A DNA stretch of 64,000 nt from contig JAIXZR010000063.1 in NCBI GenBank assembly GCA_027489455.1, positions 1-64,000 on the forward strand. Reading direction: 5' to 3'. This document shows positions 1 through 12,369 of the stretch, piece by piece. The DNA is from Rubrivivax sp. GTDB lineage: Bacteria; Pseudomonadota; Gammaproteobacteria; Burkholderiales; Burkholderiaceae_C. Position 1 is the first letter of the stretch. Each line of letters starts with the position of its first letter. A program made the translations under genes and the position numbers. The notes under the pieces were generated by a model that did not search any database, was not told where the DNA came from, and saw only the letters and a list, made by a program, of their open reading frames with translations.

Positions 1-2711
<2,711 letters not shown>

Positions 2712-2738
2712 CCGCGCCCTGGCCGGCCCCGTCGCGCT

Positions 2739-3299
2739 TTAGCTGCCAGCGTATTCCAGGGACGAGTGGTGCACGACGATGCGCAGCTTGCCGGCGTCGT
2801 CCTTCACGAACTTCCAGGTCTTGTCGACGGTGGTGACCTTGCCGTCCGGCCCCGTGATGCGCACCTTGCCCATCGTGGTGGCGCTGTCCCCGGCGATGAA
2901 GACCGCGGCGTTGTCCACCTCGCACTTCTGCCAGCCCTTCAGCGCAAAGCCCGTGTCCTTCGGGAAGGCCGGGTTGCCGCCCACGAAGTAGGCCAGAGCG
3001 CCATCGCGGCTGGTGCGGAAGGTCTGCGGATTGGTCGTCAGCGTGGGCTTGAACAGCACCGCGCCCATCTGGTAGCCGTAGGCGCTGTCCAGCACCTTCT
3101 CGGCCAGGGCTTTGGCCGCGGGCTGGCCGCTGCGCTGGTGGGTCTGGGCGATGTCCACCAGCGCCTTGCACCAGGCTTGCTGCATGGCCGCGACTTCGGC
3201 TTCCGTCACGGCCTGGTTGACGACCAGCCCCTTGGCGGCGGCGGGCAGGCTGATGGCACAGGCGGCGGCCATCGCGGCCAGCAGAGTGAGTTGCTTCAT
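2739..3299 (-). CDS. Secreted protein of unknown function (SnoaL/NTF2-like guess)
   Basis: A 186-residue protein starting MKQLTLLAAMAAACAISLPAAAKG, a clear Sec signal peptide with cleavage probably after AAA. The mature part is a compact domain containing TWKFVKDDAGKLRIVVHHSS at its C-terminus. That pattern resembles the final strands of NTF2/SnoaL-like domains, where a beta-bulged sheet ends in a VHHHSS-type motif. I do not know its function. It is convergent with tgt and divergent from the two-component system. Confidence 0.75.
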   Translation of the reverse strand: MKQLTLLAAMAAACAISLPAAAKGLVVNQAVTEAEVAAMQQAWCKALVDIAQTHQRSGQPAAKALAEKVLDSAYGYQMGAVLFKPTLTTNPQTFRTSRDGALAYFVGGNPAFPKDTGFALKGWQKCEVDNAAVFIAGDSATTMGKVRITGPDGKVTTVDKTWKFVKDDAGKLRIVVHHSSLEYAGS

Positions 3300-3458
3300 G
3301 GGGTGCTCCTTCGTGGATGTAGTGGTGTCGAGTCGACGCCTGCATTGCACGCGCAGCCCTTGAACCCGCGCTGAACCCTGCATGAGCGCCGCCTGAGCGG
3401 CAGATGAACGGCAGATGAACGCGCGCCCTCGGCCGCCGGGCCGCCACACAATCCGTGC

Positions 3459-5084
3459 ATGTTCCGTCGCCGCCTCCTGCTGGCCTTGTCGCTGCTGGCC
3501 ACGGCCGTGGTGCTGCAGGGCCTGGCGGCCACGGCCGCGGTGGGCGTGGCTGAGCACCAGGTGCAGCGCGGCCGCGTGGCCAGCGACATCCAGCGCGGCT
3601 TCGTCGAGCTCTCGGCCACCAAGCAGCGCCTGCGCACCTGGGTGGCCCAGCACCAGCAGGGCGCCGGCGCCAGCCCGGCCCTGCGCGGCCAGTTGCAGGC
3701 CGAGATGCGCCAGCAGGTACAGCGGCTGCAGACCTTGTCGGCCGAACTGCTGCGCCTGGACGACAGCGCCGCCTCGCGCCAGGAACACCTGCAGCGCCAG
3801 GACGCCCTGGCCGTGCTGGCCGACAGCCTGGGCGACCTGGAGCAGGCCGTGAACGGCGCCGCCCCGCTGCAGCCGGGGGCCGATGCGGGGCAGGCCTGGC
3901 AGGCGCTCTCGGCCGTGTTCGACCGCGCCCAGGGCCGCGATCTGCGCCAGCTGCTGGCCGACAGCAGCCGCCGCGAAGCCGCCGCCGTGGCCCGCGAGCG
4001 CGCTGCGGCCGACCGCGCCCTGGGCCGCATGCGCGCGCTATGGCTGGGCACGGCGGCCACGCTGGCGCTGGCGGCACTGGCCGCGGCGGTGTACTTCACC
4101 CGGGCGCTGCGCCGGCCGCTGGACCAGCTGAGCCAGGGCGCACTGGCGCTGCAGCAGGGCCAGCTGCAGCACCGCATCCCCGAGCAGGGCGCCGACGAGT
4201 TCACCCCCGTGGCGCGCAGCATGAACGCCATGGCCGCCGAGCTGGAACAGCACCGCCAGAGCGAGGCCCGCGATCGCCAGCGCCTGGAAGCCCAGGTGGA
4301 AGACCGCACCGCCGAACTCAGCGAAGCCCTGCTGGCCCTGCAGCACGCCGAGGCGCGCCGCCGCCAGCTCTTTGCCGACATCAGCCACGAGCTGCGCACC
4401 CCCACCACGGCCATCCGGGGCGAAGCCGAAGTCACCCTGCGCGGGGCCGACCGCCCGGCCGAGGAGTACCGCGCCGCGCTCACGCGCATCGTCGAGACAT
4501 CGCGCCAGCTGGGCGGCGTGATCGACGACCTGCTGGCCATGGCGCGCAGCGACATCGATGCGCTGTCCCTGGTGCGCCGCCCGCTGGACCTGGCCCAGCC
4601 CTACGCCGAGGCCGTGGCGCAGGCCCAGGCGCTGGCGACGGAGCGCGGCGTGGCTCTGCAGGCCGAAGACGCCGCACGCGGCCACAGCCTGGTGCTGGGC
4701 GATGCCCAGCGCCTGCGCCAGCTGCTGCTGGCGCTGCTGGACAACGCCATCCGCTACAGCCGGCCCGGCGGCACCGTCAGCGTGCAGTTGCGACCCGAAG
4801 GCAGCGAGTGGTGCGTGGACGTGCAAGACCAGGGCATCGGCATCCCCGCGCACGAGCTGCCGCAGGTCTTCGACCGCCACTTCCGCGGCAGCGCCGCACG
4901 CCGCCACCGACCCGACGGCAGCGGCCTGGGCCTGCCCATCGCCCGCGCGCTGGCCCAGGCCCACGGCGGCCGGCTGCAGCTGGCCAGCCCGCCAGGCCAG
5001 GGCACGCTGGCGCGACTGGTGCTGCCGGCCGCGCCAGCTGGATCGGCGCTGGACGATCCAGACGACCTGGAGCGGGCGGCATGA
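3459..5084 (+). CDS. Membrane sensor histidine kinase
   Basis: This 541-residue protein has a first membrane segment at about residues 5-27, a periplasmic alpha-helical sensor region rich in Gln and Arg, and a second membrane segment at about 190-212. A HAMP domain (residues 212-262, RRPLDQLSQGAL...ADEF) and a short coiled coil follow. The phospho-acceptor H-box ISHELRTP lies near residue 310, with N-box LLDNAIRYS near 428, G1 DQGIGIP and G2 GSGLGLPIA. All catalytic boxes are intact. The stop overlaps the start of the response regulator (ATGA), so the pair is co-translated. The signal sensed cannot be told from sequence. Confidence 0.93.
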   Translation: MFRRRLLLALSLLATAVVLQGLAATAAVGVAEHQVQRGRVASDIQRGFVELSATKQRLRTWVAQHQQGAGASPALRGQLQAEMRQQVQRLQTLSAELLRLDDSAASRQEHLQRQDALAVLADSLGDLEQAVNGAAPLQPGADAGQAWQALSAVFDRAQGRDLRQLLADSSRREAAAVARERAAADRALGRMRALWLGTAATLALAALAAAVYFTRALRRPLDQLSQGALALQQGQLQHRIPEQGADEFTPVARSMNAMAAELEQHRQSEARDRQRLEAQVEDRTAELSEALLALQHAEARRRQLFADISHELRTPTTAIRGEAEVTLRGADRPAEEYRAALTRIVETSRQLGGVIDDLLAMARSDIDALSLVRRPLDLAQPYAEAVAQAQALATERGVALQAEDAARGHSLVLGDAQRLRQLLLALLDNAIRYSRPGGTVSVQLRPEGSEWCVDVQDQGIGIPAHELPQVFDRHFRGSAARRHRPDGSGLGLPIARALAQAHGGRLQLASPPGQGTLARLVLPAAPAGSALDDPDDLERAA

Positions 5085-5794
5085 ACATCCTGATCGTCGA
5101 GGACGACGCGCGAATCGCCGGCTTCCTGCTGCGCGGCCTGCGCGCCGAGGGCCACCGCGTGCAGCACGCCGCCGATGGCCCCAGCGGCCTGGCCCTGGCG
5201 CAGGACGCCGCGCGCGCCGCGGCCGAGGGCGACGAGCCCACGCTGATCGTGCTGGACGTGATGCTGCCCGGCCTGAGCGGGCTGGAGATCTGCCAGACCC
5301 TGCGCGCCGCGCGCGCGCCGCTGCCCATCCTGATGCTCACCGCCCAGGCCGCACTGGAAGACCGCGTCGCCGGCCTGCGCCTTGGCGCCGACGACTACCT
5401 GTGCAAGCCCTTCGAGTTCGAGGAACTGCTGGCACGCCTGGAAGCACTGGCCCGCCGCGGCCGCGCGCCACAGGCCCGCAGCCCGCGCCTGGTGGTGGGC
5501 GACCTGGTGCTGGACCGCGAACGCATGGAAGCCCGCCGCGGCGACCAGCCCCTGGCCCTGACGGCCAAGGAGCTGGCGCTGCTGGAGCTGCTGATGGCCA
5601 CGCCCGGCCGGCTGTTCAGCCGCGAGCGCATCCTGGCCAACGTCTGGGGCGCCAGCGTGGACCCGCTGACGAACATCGTCGACGTCTACATCCGCCGGCT
5701 GCGCGCCAAGATCGACGTCGACGGCGCGCCGCCGTTGATCCACACCGTGCGCGGCCTGGGCTACCGGCTGGAAGCGCCGGCCAGCGGCGCCTGA
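5081..5794 (+). CDS. OmpR-family response regulator
   Basis: A 237-residue protein with an N-terminal receiver domain (acidic pocket EDD at residues 7-9, phospho-acceptor Asp59 in VLDVMLPG, Lys in CKPFEFEEL) and a C-terminal winged helix (LTAKELALLELL, VDVYIRRLRAKID, HTVRGLGYRL). The receiver has a slightly longer, Ala-rich loop before the phospho-acceptor strand than is usual. It is the cognate partner of the kinase immediately upstream, with a 4-nt overlap. Confidence 0.95.
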   Translation: MNILIVEDDARIAGFLLRGLRAEGHRVQHAADGPSGLALAQDAARAAAEGDEPTLIVLDVMLPGLSGLEICQTLRAARAPLPILMLTAQAALEDRVAGLRLGADDYLCKPFEFEELLARLEALARRGRAPQARSPRLVVGDLVLDRERMEARRGDQPLALTAKELALLELLMATPGRLFSRERILANVWGASVDPLTNIVDVYIRRLRAKIDVDGAPPLIHTVRGLGYRLEAPASGA

Positions 5795-5807
5795 AGGCCG
5801 GGGCGGA

Positions 5808-6491
5808 TCACCAGAACTGCCAGTTGCCCGTCATCACCACCCAGATGCCCAGCACGCCGTTGGTGACGGCATGCGCGATCACCGCCACCCACAGCTTGCC
5901 GGTGCGGATGTACACCCAGGCATAGGCCAGCCCGGCGACGATGGCCGCCAGCCACAGCGTGTGCGCCAGCACGAAGACGAAGGTGCTCAGCACCACCGCC
6001 TTCAGGCCCACCTGCATGGGCTGCACGCCCTCGAAGGCCGGGGCCTGCAGCCAGCGCATCAGGAAGCTGCGCCAGAACAGCTCTTCCATCACCGGCACCA
6101 GCAGCGCCGCGCCCACCCAGCGGGTGATGATCAGCGGCCAGTGCAGATCGCCGATGGTGTTCAGCGGCACGAAGGCATCGGCACTGCCCGGGGGGCTGAG
6201 CGTCATCCACGGTGCGTCCAGGTTCACCCACAGCACGAACACCGCCACGCCCACGGCCACGGCCAGTGCGGTCTCGCGCAGCGTGGGCAGGTTCTGGCGC
6301 GTCAGCTCGCCGTATTCGCGCCACCACCAGGCCAGCAGCGCGGCCGTGGCCAGCACCTGCGCGCCGTAGAGCCAGCGCACGTCAAAGCCCCAGCTGCCAT
6401 CGGTAGGCGCCGCCCCGCGCAGCGCCAGAAAAGCCATGAAGACGGCGAACGGCGCCACGCGCACGAAAGCCGAACGTCGAAACCCGAACAT
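5808..6491 (-). CDS. CPBP-family intramembrane glutamic endopeptidase (CAAX protease-like)
   Basis: A polytopic membrane protein of 227 residues with about six to seven hydrophobic segments. The CPBP/Abi motifs are present in order: EELFWRSFL (catalytic Glu pair and Arg), FVLAHTLWLA (His) and IAHAVTNG (His, Asn). Such proteins are predicted intramembrane proteases and are often annotated in this lineage as CAAX prenyl protease-related. The ATG at 6491 overlaps the rlmJ stop (TGATG on the minus strand); a GTG one codon earlier is also open. The substrate is unknown. Confidence 0.85.
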   Translation of the reverse strand: MFGFRRSAFVRVAPFAVFMAFLALRGAAPTDGSWGFDVRWLYGAQVLATAALLAWWWREYGELTRQNLPTLRETALAVAVGVAVFVLWVNLDAPWMTLSPPGSADAFVPLNTIGDLHWPLIITRWVGAALLVPVMEELFWRSFLMRWLQAPAFEGVQPMQVGLKAVVLSTFVFVLAHTLWLAAIVAGLAYAWVYIRTGKLWVAVIAHAVTNGVLGIWVVMTGNWQFW

Positions 6492-7339
6492 CACGCCGCC
6501 TCCACCATGCCGTGCGCACCGTCGTATTGCCCCAGCGCCTGCGCCAGCCAGGCCACCGCCGGCCGCAAATCGGCCACCAGGGTGTGCGGCGGGTTGGCGA
6601 TGAACACGCTGCTGCCCAGCATGCCGAAGCCGCGCTCATCCGCTTGCGCCACCGTCAGCCGCGCATGCAGCCAGCCCTTCTTGCCCAGCTTCTCGGCACT
6701 GGCCTTCAGCCGCTGGGGCAGCTGCGCGGCTTCCAGCAGTTGCAGCTGCGGCAGCCAGACGATCACCACGCCTTCGGCAAAGCGCTCCAGCGCTTCGCGC
6801 AGCGCGGCCAGCGTGCGGGCGTAATCGGTCTTGATCTCGTAGCTGGGGTCGATCAGCACCACGCCACGCCGCGTGGTGGGCGGCAGATGGCCCTTCAGTG
6901 CGGCAAAGCCATCGCTCATCGCCACTTCAACGCCGGGCTGCTCACCCAGGTAGCTGGCCAGGATCTTGTGGTCGGTGGGGTGCAGCTCGTGCAGGCGCAG
7001 CTGGTCCTGCGGGCGCATCAGCATGTGCGTGAGCGCGGGCGAGCCGGGGTACTGGGCCAGGGCCTTGCCACCGTTGAACTGGCGCACCAGGCCCACCAGA
7101 TCGGCCACCGGCGCGGGCAGGTCGTCACGCGACCACAGCGCGCCGATGCCCTGTTCGAACTCGGCGCGCTTGGCGGCGTATTCGCCCTGCAGCGAATAGC
7201 CGCCGGCGCCGGCGTGCGTGTCCACCAGGCGCCAGCCTTTGTCTTTCAGGTTCATGTAGCGCAGCACGGCGACGAGCGCGGTGTGCTTCAGGACGTCGGC
7301 ATGGTTGCCGGCGTGGAAGGCATGGCGGTAGGCGAGCAT
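6491..7339 (-). CDS. rlmJ: 23S rRNA (adenine2030-N6)-methyltransferase RlmJ
   Basis: A 282-residue protein that begins MLAYRHAFHAGNHADVLKH, the diagnostic N-terminus of RlmJ (formerly YhiR/ComJ). It shows the SAM-binding segment VDTHAGAGGY and the methyltransferase catalytic motif IDPSYE. RlmJ adds the N6-methyl group to A2030 of 23S rRNA. It is co-oriented and overlapping with the downstream CPBP protease gene. Length and motifs are normal. Confidence 0.96.
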   Translation of the reverse strand: MLAYRHAFHAGNHADVLKHTALVAVLRYMNLKDKGWRLVDTHAGAGGYSLQGEYAAKRAEFEQGIGALWSRDDLPAPVADLVGLVRQFNGGKALAQYPGSPALTHMLMRPQDQLRLHELHPTDHKILASYLGEQPGVEVAMSDGFAALKGHLPPTTRRGVVLIDPSYEIKTDYARTLAALREALERFAEGVVIVWLPQLQLLEAAQLPQRLKASAEKLGKKGWLHARLTVAQADERGFGMLGSSVFIANPPHTLVADLRPAVAWLAQALGQYDGAHGMVEAA

Positions 7340-7390
7340 CGCGCGATGGTGCCATGCCCGGCCGGGGCCACGGGCCTTTGGCGCGCGCCC

Positions 7391-7978
7391 TCAGGGCCGG
7401 GCGCGGGCCTTGAACAGGTCGCGCAGGTTCACCTCGCGCGGGCCGGGCTGCAGGCGCACGGTGTCGCCAGCCGCCACCACGCCGGGCAGGATCACGCCCA
7501 GGTAGCTGCCGCAGTAGCCCGACTGCACCATCATCTTGCTGGCGTGCTTGAAGCCCATCGCCGCGTTGAACTTGAAGCACGGAAAGCGCGGCTCGCTCAC
7601 CGCCAGCACGCAGCCCGGCGCATCGGCCGTGCCGCCGACGAGCAGCTGGTCGCCCACCCACAGCCGGTCTTCGGTGATGCCGGCCAGCGTCAGGTTCTCG
7701 CCCATCAGGCCGGGCGGGATCTCCTCGTCCCACAGCCCCACCTGCGCCTGCGCGCGCACCGTGCGCCAGAAGGCGAAGTGCTCGCTGGGGTAGGCATACA
7801 CCGCCTTGCTCAAGCCGCCGTGCACCGACAGATCGGCCTGCTCGTCGCCCTCCAGCCCCATGCGCCGCACCGCCACGGCGCCGGCTACCGGCTGCTTGCC
7901 GATCGCCGTGCGCAGGCGCCGGCCGTCGATCTGCACCTCGCGCGCGAGGGCGCGGTTGACGGAGAGGATCTGGATCAA
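7391..7978 (-). CDS. MOSC domain protein (YiiM-like)
   Basis: A 195-residue cytoplasmic MOSC-domain protein, the fold of the C-terminal domain of molybdenum cofactor sulfurase. Visible motifs are GLEGDEQADLSVHGG (family GD...HGG) and EPRFPCFKF with the conserved cysteine that binds sulfur or cofactor, followed by GYCGSYLGVI. YiiM-type members take part in molybdenum-cofactor-dependent detoxification of N-hydroxylated bases. The best start is TTG at 7978, because the family begins a few residues before the first strand (ILSVN) and no upstream ATG is compatible. Confidence 0.9.
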   Translation of the reverse strand: MIQILSVNRALAREVQIDGRRLRTAIGKQPVAGAVAVRRMGLEGDEQADLSVHGGLSKAVYAYPSEHFAFWRTVRAQAQVGLWDEEIPPGLMGENLTLAGITEDRLWVGDQLLVGGTADAPGCVLAVSEPRFPCFKFNAAMGFKHASKMMVQSGYCGSYLGVILPGVVAAGDTVRLQPGPREVNLRDLFKARARP

Positions 7979-8002
7979 GGGCGCGCCTTTCGAAGTGGCG
8001 GT

Positions 8003-9379
8003 CTATTTGCCAATGCAGAAGCGGCTGAAGATCTCGCCCAGCAAGTCTTCGGTCGAGACCTGGCCGGTGATCTCGCCCAGCGCCTGGTGCGCCAGCCGCA
8101 GCTCTTCGGCCAGCAGGTCCAGCGCGGCGTCGCGCTGTTGCGCATGGGCCTGGGCACTCTGCACGTGCGCCAGCGTGCGCTGCAGGGCGTGCACATGGCG
8201 CGTTCGGGCGATGTACAGGCCTTCAGGCGCGGCCTGCCAGCCGGCTTGCTGCAGCAGCGCCTGGCGCAGGGCTGCCAGGCCAGTGCCGGTGCGGGCCGAC
8301 AGCACGATGGGGGCGCTGGCGCCGGGGCTTGCCGTCGGTGCCGCGGCAGGCACCAGATCGGCCTTGTTGAACACGTCCAGCCGCGCCACGCCCGCCGGCA
8401 GCCGCGCGGCAATGCTGGCCTGCGCGGCTTCGTATTCGGGCTCGCCCTGGCGCGTCAGGTCGTGCAGGAAGACGATGGCATCGGCATCGGCGATCGATTC
8501 CCAGCTGCGCGCCATGCCGATGCGTTCCACCTCGTCGGCGGCGTCTTCACGCAGGCCGGCGGTGTCGATGATGTGCAGCGGCACGCCGTCGATCTGCAGT
8601 GTCTCCTTCACGCGGTCGCGCGTGGTGCCGGCGATCGGGGTGACGATCGCCAGCTCGGCGCCGGCCAGGGCGTTCAGCAGCGAGCTCTTGCCGACATTGG
8701 GCTGGCCGGCCAGCACCACCTGCAGGCCTTCGCGCAGCAACGCGCCCTGGCGCGTGCGGGCCAGCGCTTCGCGCACGCTGGCCTCGATGCCGTCGAGCTG
8801 CGCGCGGGCGCCGGCTTTCTCCAGGAAATCGATCTCCTCTTCCGGAAAGTCCAGCGTCGCTTCCACCAGCATGCGCAGCCGCAGCACGCGCTCGGCCAGC
8901 GCGCCCACCTGCTGCGAGAACGCGCCGGACAGCGATCGCGCGGCTGATCGGGCCGCGGCTTCGGTGCTGGCGTCGATCAGGTCGGCCACGGCTTCGGCCT
9001 GCGCCAGGTCGAGCTTGTCGTTGAGGAAGGCGCGCTCGGTGAACTCCCCCGGCTCGGCGAGGCGCAGCCCGGGCTGGGCCTGCAGGCAGCGCGCCAGCAG
9101 CAGCTGCAGCAGCACCGGGCCGCCGTGGGCCTGCAGCTCGAGCACGTCTTCGCCGGTGTAGGAATGCGGCGCCGGAAAGTGGATGGCCAGGCCGCGGTCC
9201 AGCATCTGGCCTTCGCTGCCGATGAAGGGCAGCAGCGTCGCCATGCGGGGCACCAGCGCGCGGCCGCAGACGGCCTGGATCAAGGGCGCCAGATCGGCCC
9301 CCGAGGCGCGCACGATGCCCACGGCGCCGCGGCCCGGGGCGCTGGCAATCGCCACGATGGGGTCGCGCCGGCCGATCAT
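8003..9379 (-). CDS. mnmE: tRNA uridine-5-carboxymethylaminomethyl(34) synthesis GTPase MnmE
   Basis: A 458-residue protein of normal family length. The N-terminal tetrahydrofolate-binding domain begins [19 protein letters not shown]. The inserted G domain has G1 GQPNVGKSS near residue 230, the switch [10 protein letters not shown]3 DTAG and G4 NKAD. The C-terminal end is FCIGK with the conserved cysteine. MnmE works with MnmG to modify the wobble uridine of tRNAs. It lies downstream of yidC in the same direction, as is usual near the origin. Confidence 0.97.
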   Translation of the reverse strand: MIGRRDPIVAIASAPGRGAVGIVRASGADLAPLIQAVCGRALVPRMATLLPFIGSEGQMLDRGLAIHFPAPHSYTGEDVLELQAHGGPVLLQLLLARCLQAQPGLRLAEPGEFTERAFLNDKLDLAQAEAVADLIDASTEAAARSAARSLSGAFSQQVGALAERVLRLRMLVEATLDFPEEEIDFLEKAGARAQLDGIEASVREALARTRQGALLREGLQVVLAGQPNVGKSSLLNALAGAELAIVTPIAGTTRDRVKETLQIDGVPLHIIDTAGLREDAADEVERIGMARSWESIADADAIVFLHDLTRQGEPEYEAAQASIAARLPAGVARLDVFNKADLVPAAAPTASPGASAPIVLSARTGTGLAALRQALLQQAGWQAAPEGLYIARTRHVHALQRTLAHVQSAQAHAQQRDAALDLLAEELRLAHQALGEITGQVSTEDLLGEIFSRFCIGK

Positions 9380-9411
9380 CGTGCCCGGGCCGCCGTGCCC
9401 ACCGTGTGCCG

Positions 9412-11127
9412 CTACTTGCCCAGCACGCCCAGCTGCTTGTTGATGAACCACTGCTGCGCGATCGACAGCAGGTTGTTCGTCAGCCAGTACAGCACCAGGC
9501 CGGCGGGGAAGAAGAAGAACATGAAGCCGAAGGCCAGCGGCATGATCCACATCAGCCGCGCCTGCAGCGGATCGGGCGGGGTCGGGTTCAGCCACACCTG
9601 GGCCAGCGACGAGAGCGTCATCAGGATCGGCAGGATGAACCACGGGTCCTTGGCCGAGAGATCGGTGATCCAGCCGATCCAGGGCGCGTTGCGCATCTCC
9701 ACGCTGGACAGCAGCACCCAGTACAGCGCGATGAAGAAGGGCATCTGCACCAGGATGGGCAAGCAGCCGCCGAGCGGGTTGACCTTCTCCTCGCGGTAGA
9801 TCTTCATCATCTCCTGCTGCATCTGCTGCGGCTTGTCCTTCAGCCGCTCGCGCATCTCGGTGATCTTGGGCGTGATGGCCTTCATCTTGGCCATGCTGCG
9901 GTAGGCGCTGGCATTGAGCCAGTAGAACGCCGCCTTCAGCACCACCACCAGGGCCACGATCGCCCAGCCCCAGTTGCCCAGCACGTTGTGCAGCTGCGTG
10001 AGCAGCCAGAACAAGGGCTTGGACAGGATGGTGAGCCAGCCGTAGTCCTTCACCAGCTCCAGCCCCGGGGCCAGGGCGGCGAGCTTGTTTTCTTCCTGCG
10101 GGCCGGCGAACAGGGTCGATTCGTGCACCTGCGTGGCACCCGGGGCGACGTCACCCAGCGGCACCACCATCGCGATGGTGTAGTGGTCGGGCAGCCCGGC
10201 GGTGGCCGGGATGAAGGCGGTGCGGAACTCGCGCTGCTGGTTGCCCTGCAGCAGCCAGGCGCTGGCGAAGTAGTGCTGCACCATGCCCACCCAGCCGTTG
10301 TTGGCCGTCTTGTCCATGGTGACGCTGCCCTTGGCAATGTCCTTGAAGTCGATCTTCTTGAACTTGCTGGCCTCGGTGTACATCGCCGGGCCGGTGAAGG
10401 TGAAGTAGAAGGCGCTCTCGCCTTCGGGCGGGGTGCCGTCGCGGGCCAGCTGCAGGTAGAGCTGCGGCGACACCGGGGCGCTGCCGCCGTTGATGAATTC
10501 GTGCTTCACGCCCACCGTGAACTGGCCGCGCCGCAGCGTGTAGGTCTTGGCCAGCTGGCGCCCGTCGACCACCGGCGATTCGAAGCGCAGCGTGATCTCG
10601 TCGGCGCCGGCTGCCAGCGTGCGTTCGCCCGGCACCGCCGTCATCAGGCTCTGGTGGTTGGGCAGTTGCACGCCGGCCTGGGACGTCACCAGCCCGGTCT
10701 GCGCCACGTACAGGCGCTTGCCGCTCTGGTCCAGCAGCACGACGTTTTCGCCCTTGCGGTTGTGGTCGGCATAGCCCAGCAGCTCCAGCCGCACCAGCGT
10801 GCCGCCCAGGGTGTCGAAAGTGGCCTTCACCGCATCGGTGGTGATGACGACCTTTTCGCTGCCCACCGGGGCTGCCGGCGCGGCCGGCACGCCGGCGGAT
10901 GCCGTGGCGCCTGGCACTGCCGCCGGCGCGGGCAAGGCGCCGGCCGCGGTGGGTGCTGCAGGGGCCGCCCCCGAAGCCGCTCCAGGCGCAGCGCCCGCGC
11001 TCGCCGCCGGCCGGGCTGACCCGCCGAACATCGAAGGCTGGCCGGTGTGCTTCTGCCAGGCGTCCCACAACAGCACCAGGGACATCGTGAAAACCACCCA
11101 CAGCAGGGTGCGGCGCATATCGGTCAT
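9412..11127 (-). CDS. yidC: Membrane protein insertase YidC
   Basis: A 571-residue insertase. The N-terminal membrane segment ([20 protein letters not shown]) is followed by a long Ala/Pro-rich linker, then the periplasmic beta-supersandwich domain. The conserved C-terminal 60-kDa insertase core has about five membrane segments, including [20 protein letters not shown]. It inserts membrane proteins alone or with SecYEG. It overlaps yidD (start/stop contact at 11124-11127). Confidence 0.97.
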   Translation of the reverse strand: MTDMRRTLLWVVFTMSLVLLWDAWQKHTGQPSMFGGSARPAASAGAAPGAASGAAPAAPTAAGALPAPAAVPGATASAGVPAAPAAPVGSEKVVITTDAVKATFDTLGGTLVRLELLGYADHNRKGENVVLLDQSGKRLYVAQTGLVTSQAGVQLPNHQSLMTAVPGERTLAAGADEITLRFESPVVDGRQLAKTYTLRRGQFTVGVKHEFINGGSAPVSPQLYLQLARDGTPPEGESAFYFTFTGPAMYTEASKFKKIDFKDIAKGSVTMDKTANNGWVGMVQHYFASAWLLQGNQQREFRTAFIPATAGLPDHYTIAMVVPLGDVAPGATQVHESTLFAGPQEENKLAALAPGLELVKDYGWLTILSKPLFWLLTQLHNVLGNWGWAIVALVVVLKAAFYWLNASAYRSMAKMKAITPKITEMRERLKDKPQQMQQEMMKIYREEKVNPLGGCLPILVQMPFFIALYWVLLSSVEMRNAPWIGWITDLSAKDPWFILPILMTLSSLAQVWLNPTPPDPLQARLMWIMPLAFGFMFFFFPAGLVLYWLTNNLLSIAQQWFINKQLGVLGK

Positions 11128-11615
11128 GGAGAGGTCCGGGAGAAAACAGGTGATGCTTCAGAAGCCTTGCCGCCATTCGACGCGGTGGCCGACGGCGGCG
11201 CCGCTGCGTCTGGCGTGCCGGCCACGGGCTCGGACGGGGTCAGCAGCGATGTGAACAGGCCGGCACCGGGCCGGCCCGGCCGCCAGCGCGCCAACGCGTG
11301 CAGCGGCCTGAAGTGTGAAGGAACCGGATCAAGGCCCCCCTCGCACCAGGGATGGCAGCGCAACAGCCGTGCGCCCGTCAGGGCCCCGCCACGTACGGCG
11401 CCGTGGGCCTTCAGCGCTTCCAGCGCGTAAGCGGAACAGGTCGGTTCGAAGCGGCAGGCGTTGCCCAGCCAGGGCTTAAGCAGCAGGCGATAGGCCCGCA
11501 CGATGAAGATCAGCCCGGCGGCAGGCAGCGCCTGCACGGTCTTCCATGCACGGCGCCAGCCACGGGCCGGCACGGGTGCAGCGGCCTGCGGGCGGGTGTC
11601 GGTGCCGTCAGTCAT
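11124..11615 (-). CDS. yidD: Membrane protein insertion efficiency factor YidD
   Basis: The core shows the YidD signature: YRLLLKPWLGNACRFEPTCS, then YALEALKAHGA and RLLRCHPWCEGGLDPVP, including the conserved cysteines. The protein is 163 residues, longer than the usual 70-100, because of N-terminal (about 35 residues) and C-terminal (about 60 residues) low-complexity extensions rich in Ala, Pro and Ser. The ATG at 11615 overlaps the rnpA stop. YidD sits at the inner membrane and helps YidC-dependent insertion. Confidence 0.93.
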   Translation of the reverse strand: MTDGTDTRPQAAAPVPARGWRRAWKTVQALPAAGLIFIVRAYRLLLKPWLGNACRFEPTCSAYALEALKAHGAVRGGALTGARLLRCHPWCEGGLDPVPSHFRPLHALARWRPGRPGAGLFTSLLTPSEPVAGTPDAAAPPSATASNGGKASEASPVFSRTSP

Positions 11616-12184
11616 CACGGCGCTGCCGTGGCCATGGCCGGCAGGGCCGCCGCCGGCCGGGGCAGCCGGGCGCGCTGCAGCAGGGTATCGATTTCCGTGC
11701 GCGCCGCCGTGGCCAGTGCCCGTGAGCTCGCCGACGGGTAATCCGCAAGCGCAAACGGCATGCGCAGCCGCACCAGCCACTGGCCAGCAGGCAGGGCCTG
11801 GGCGTGCTGGCGGAACAGGCATCGGATCTGCCGCTTGAGCAGGTTGCGCGTTACGGCCCGCTTGGCGTGGCGCTTGGGTACCACGCAGCCCAGCCAATGG
11901 TCGTCCAGCGCCTCGGCGGCACCCCGACCGGGCGACTCATCCACAGGCTGGGGCCACGCTGGCGACAAGCCTGTGGATAACTCTGTGTTCAAAGCGGGGA
12001 TGAGCGTTGCAGAACCCGTTGTGGGGACAGCAGCAGCCCGAACAGGCGCGCCCGCGGCACCTGGCCGCGAAGGCCTCGCGGGTGGCTCCGGCAGATGATG
12101 CACAACGAAGTGGGCACTTCGCGACCTGGGCGGCAAGGCCAGCACGCGCTGGAAATCCGCCGACTGCCGCAGGCAGTGGATCAC
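11615..12184 (-). CDS. rnpA: Ribonuclease P protein component RnpA with an internal insertion
   Basis: The C-terminal half contains the RNase P signature LGCVVPKRHAKRAVTRNLLKRQIR (quoted in part: RNLLKRQIRCLFR). The N-terminal half has the expected LRQSADFQRVLA...SAHFVVHHL. Between these conserved halves lies an insertion of about 60 residues rich in Ala, Pro and Ser, making the protein about 189 residues against roughly 120 normally. A DnaA-box-like site (11972-11980) falls inside the inserted region. The start is uncertain: GTG at 12184 (VIHCLRQSADF) fits the family N-terminus; the frame stays open further upstream. RnpA binds the RNase P RNA and promotes 5' maturation of tRNAs. Confidence 0.88.
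   Translation of the reverse strand: MIHCLRQSADFQRVLALPPRSRSAHFVVHHLPEPPARPSRPGAAGAPVRAAAVPTTGSATLIPALNTELSTGLSPAWPQPVDESPGRGAAEALDDHWLGCVVPKRHAKRAVTRNLLKRQIRCLFRQHAQALPAGQWLVRLRMPFALADYPSASSRALATAARTEIDTLLQRARLPRPAAALPAMATAAP
11972..11980 (-). promoter_or_regulatory. Consensus DnaA box inside rnpA
   Basis: TGTGGATAA on the plus strand is the exact complement of the consensus TTATCCACA. A second near match (TCATCCACA) is found just left of it around 11937. Both lie in the coding insertion of rnpA, close to dnaA. Confidence 0.5.
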
Positions 12185-12234
12185 GGTCGCCGGGTACAGC
12201 TGCAGCCCATGGGCAACACGGCCCGAGGCCGTGG

Positions 12235-12369
12235 TCAGACCGCCAGGCGCTTGCGGCCCTTGGCACGGCGCGCGTTGATGACGGCGCGGCCGCCACGCGT
12301 CTTCATGCGCACGAGGAAGCCGTGGGTACGGGCGCGGCGGATCTTCGACGGTTGATAGGTGCGCTTCAT
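12235..12369 (-). CDS. rpmH: 50S ribosomal protein L34
   Basis: A 44-residue basic protein [18 protein letters not shown]... ending GRKRLAV, which is canonical bacterial L34. It sits upstream of rnpA in the same direction and is divergent from dnaA, the standard origin-region arrangement. Confidence 0.97.
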   Translation of the reverse strand: MKRTYQPSKIRRARTHGFLVRMKTRGGRAVINARRAKGRKRLAV

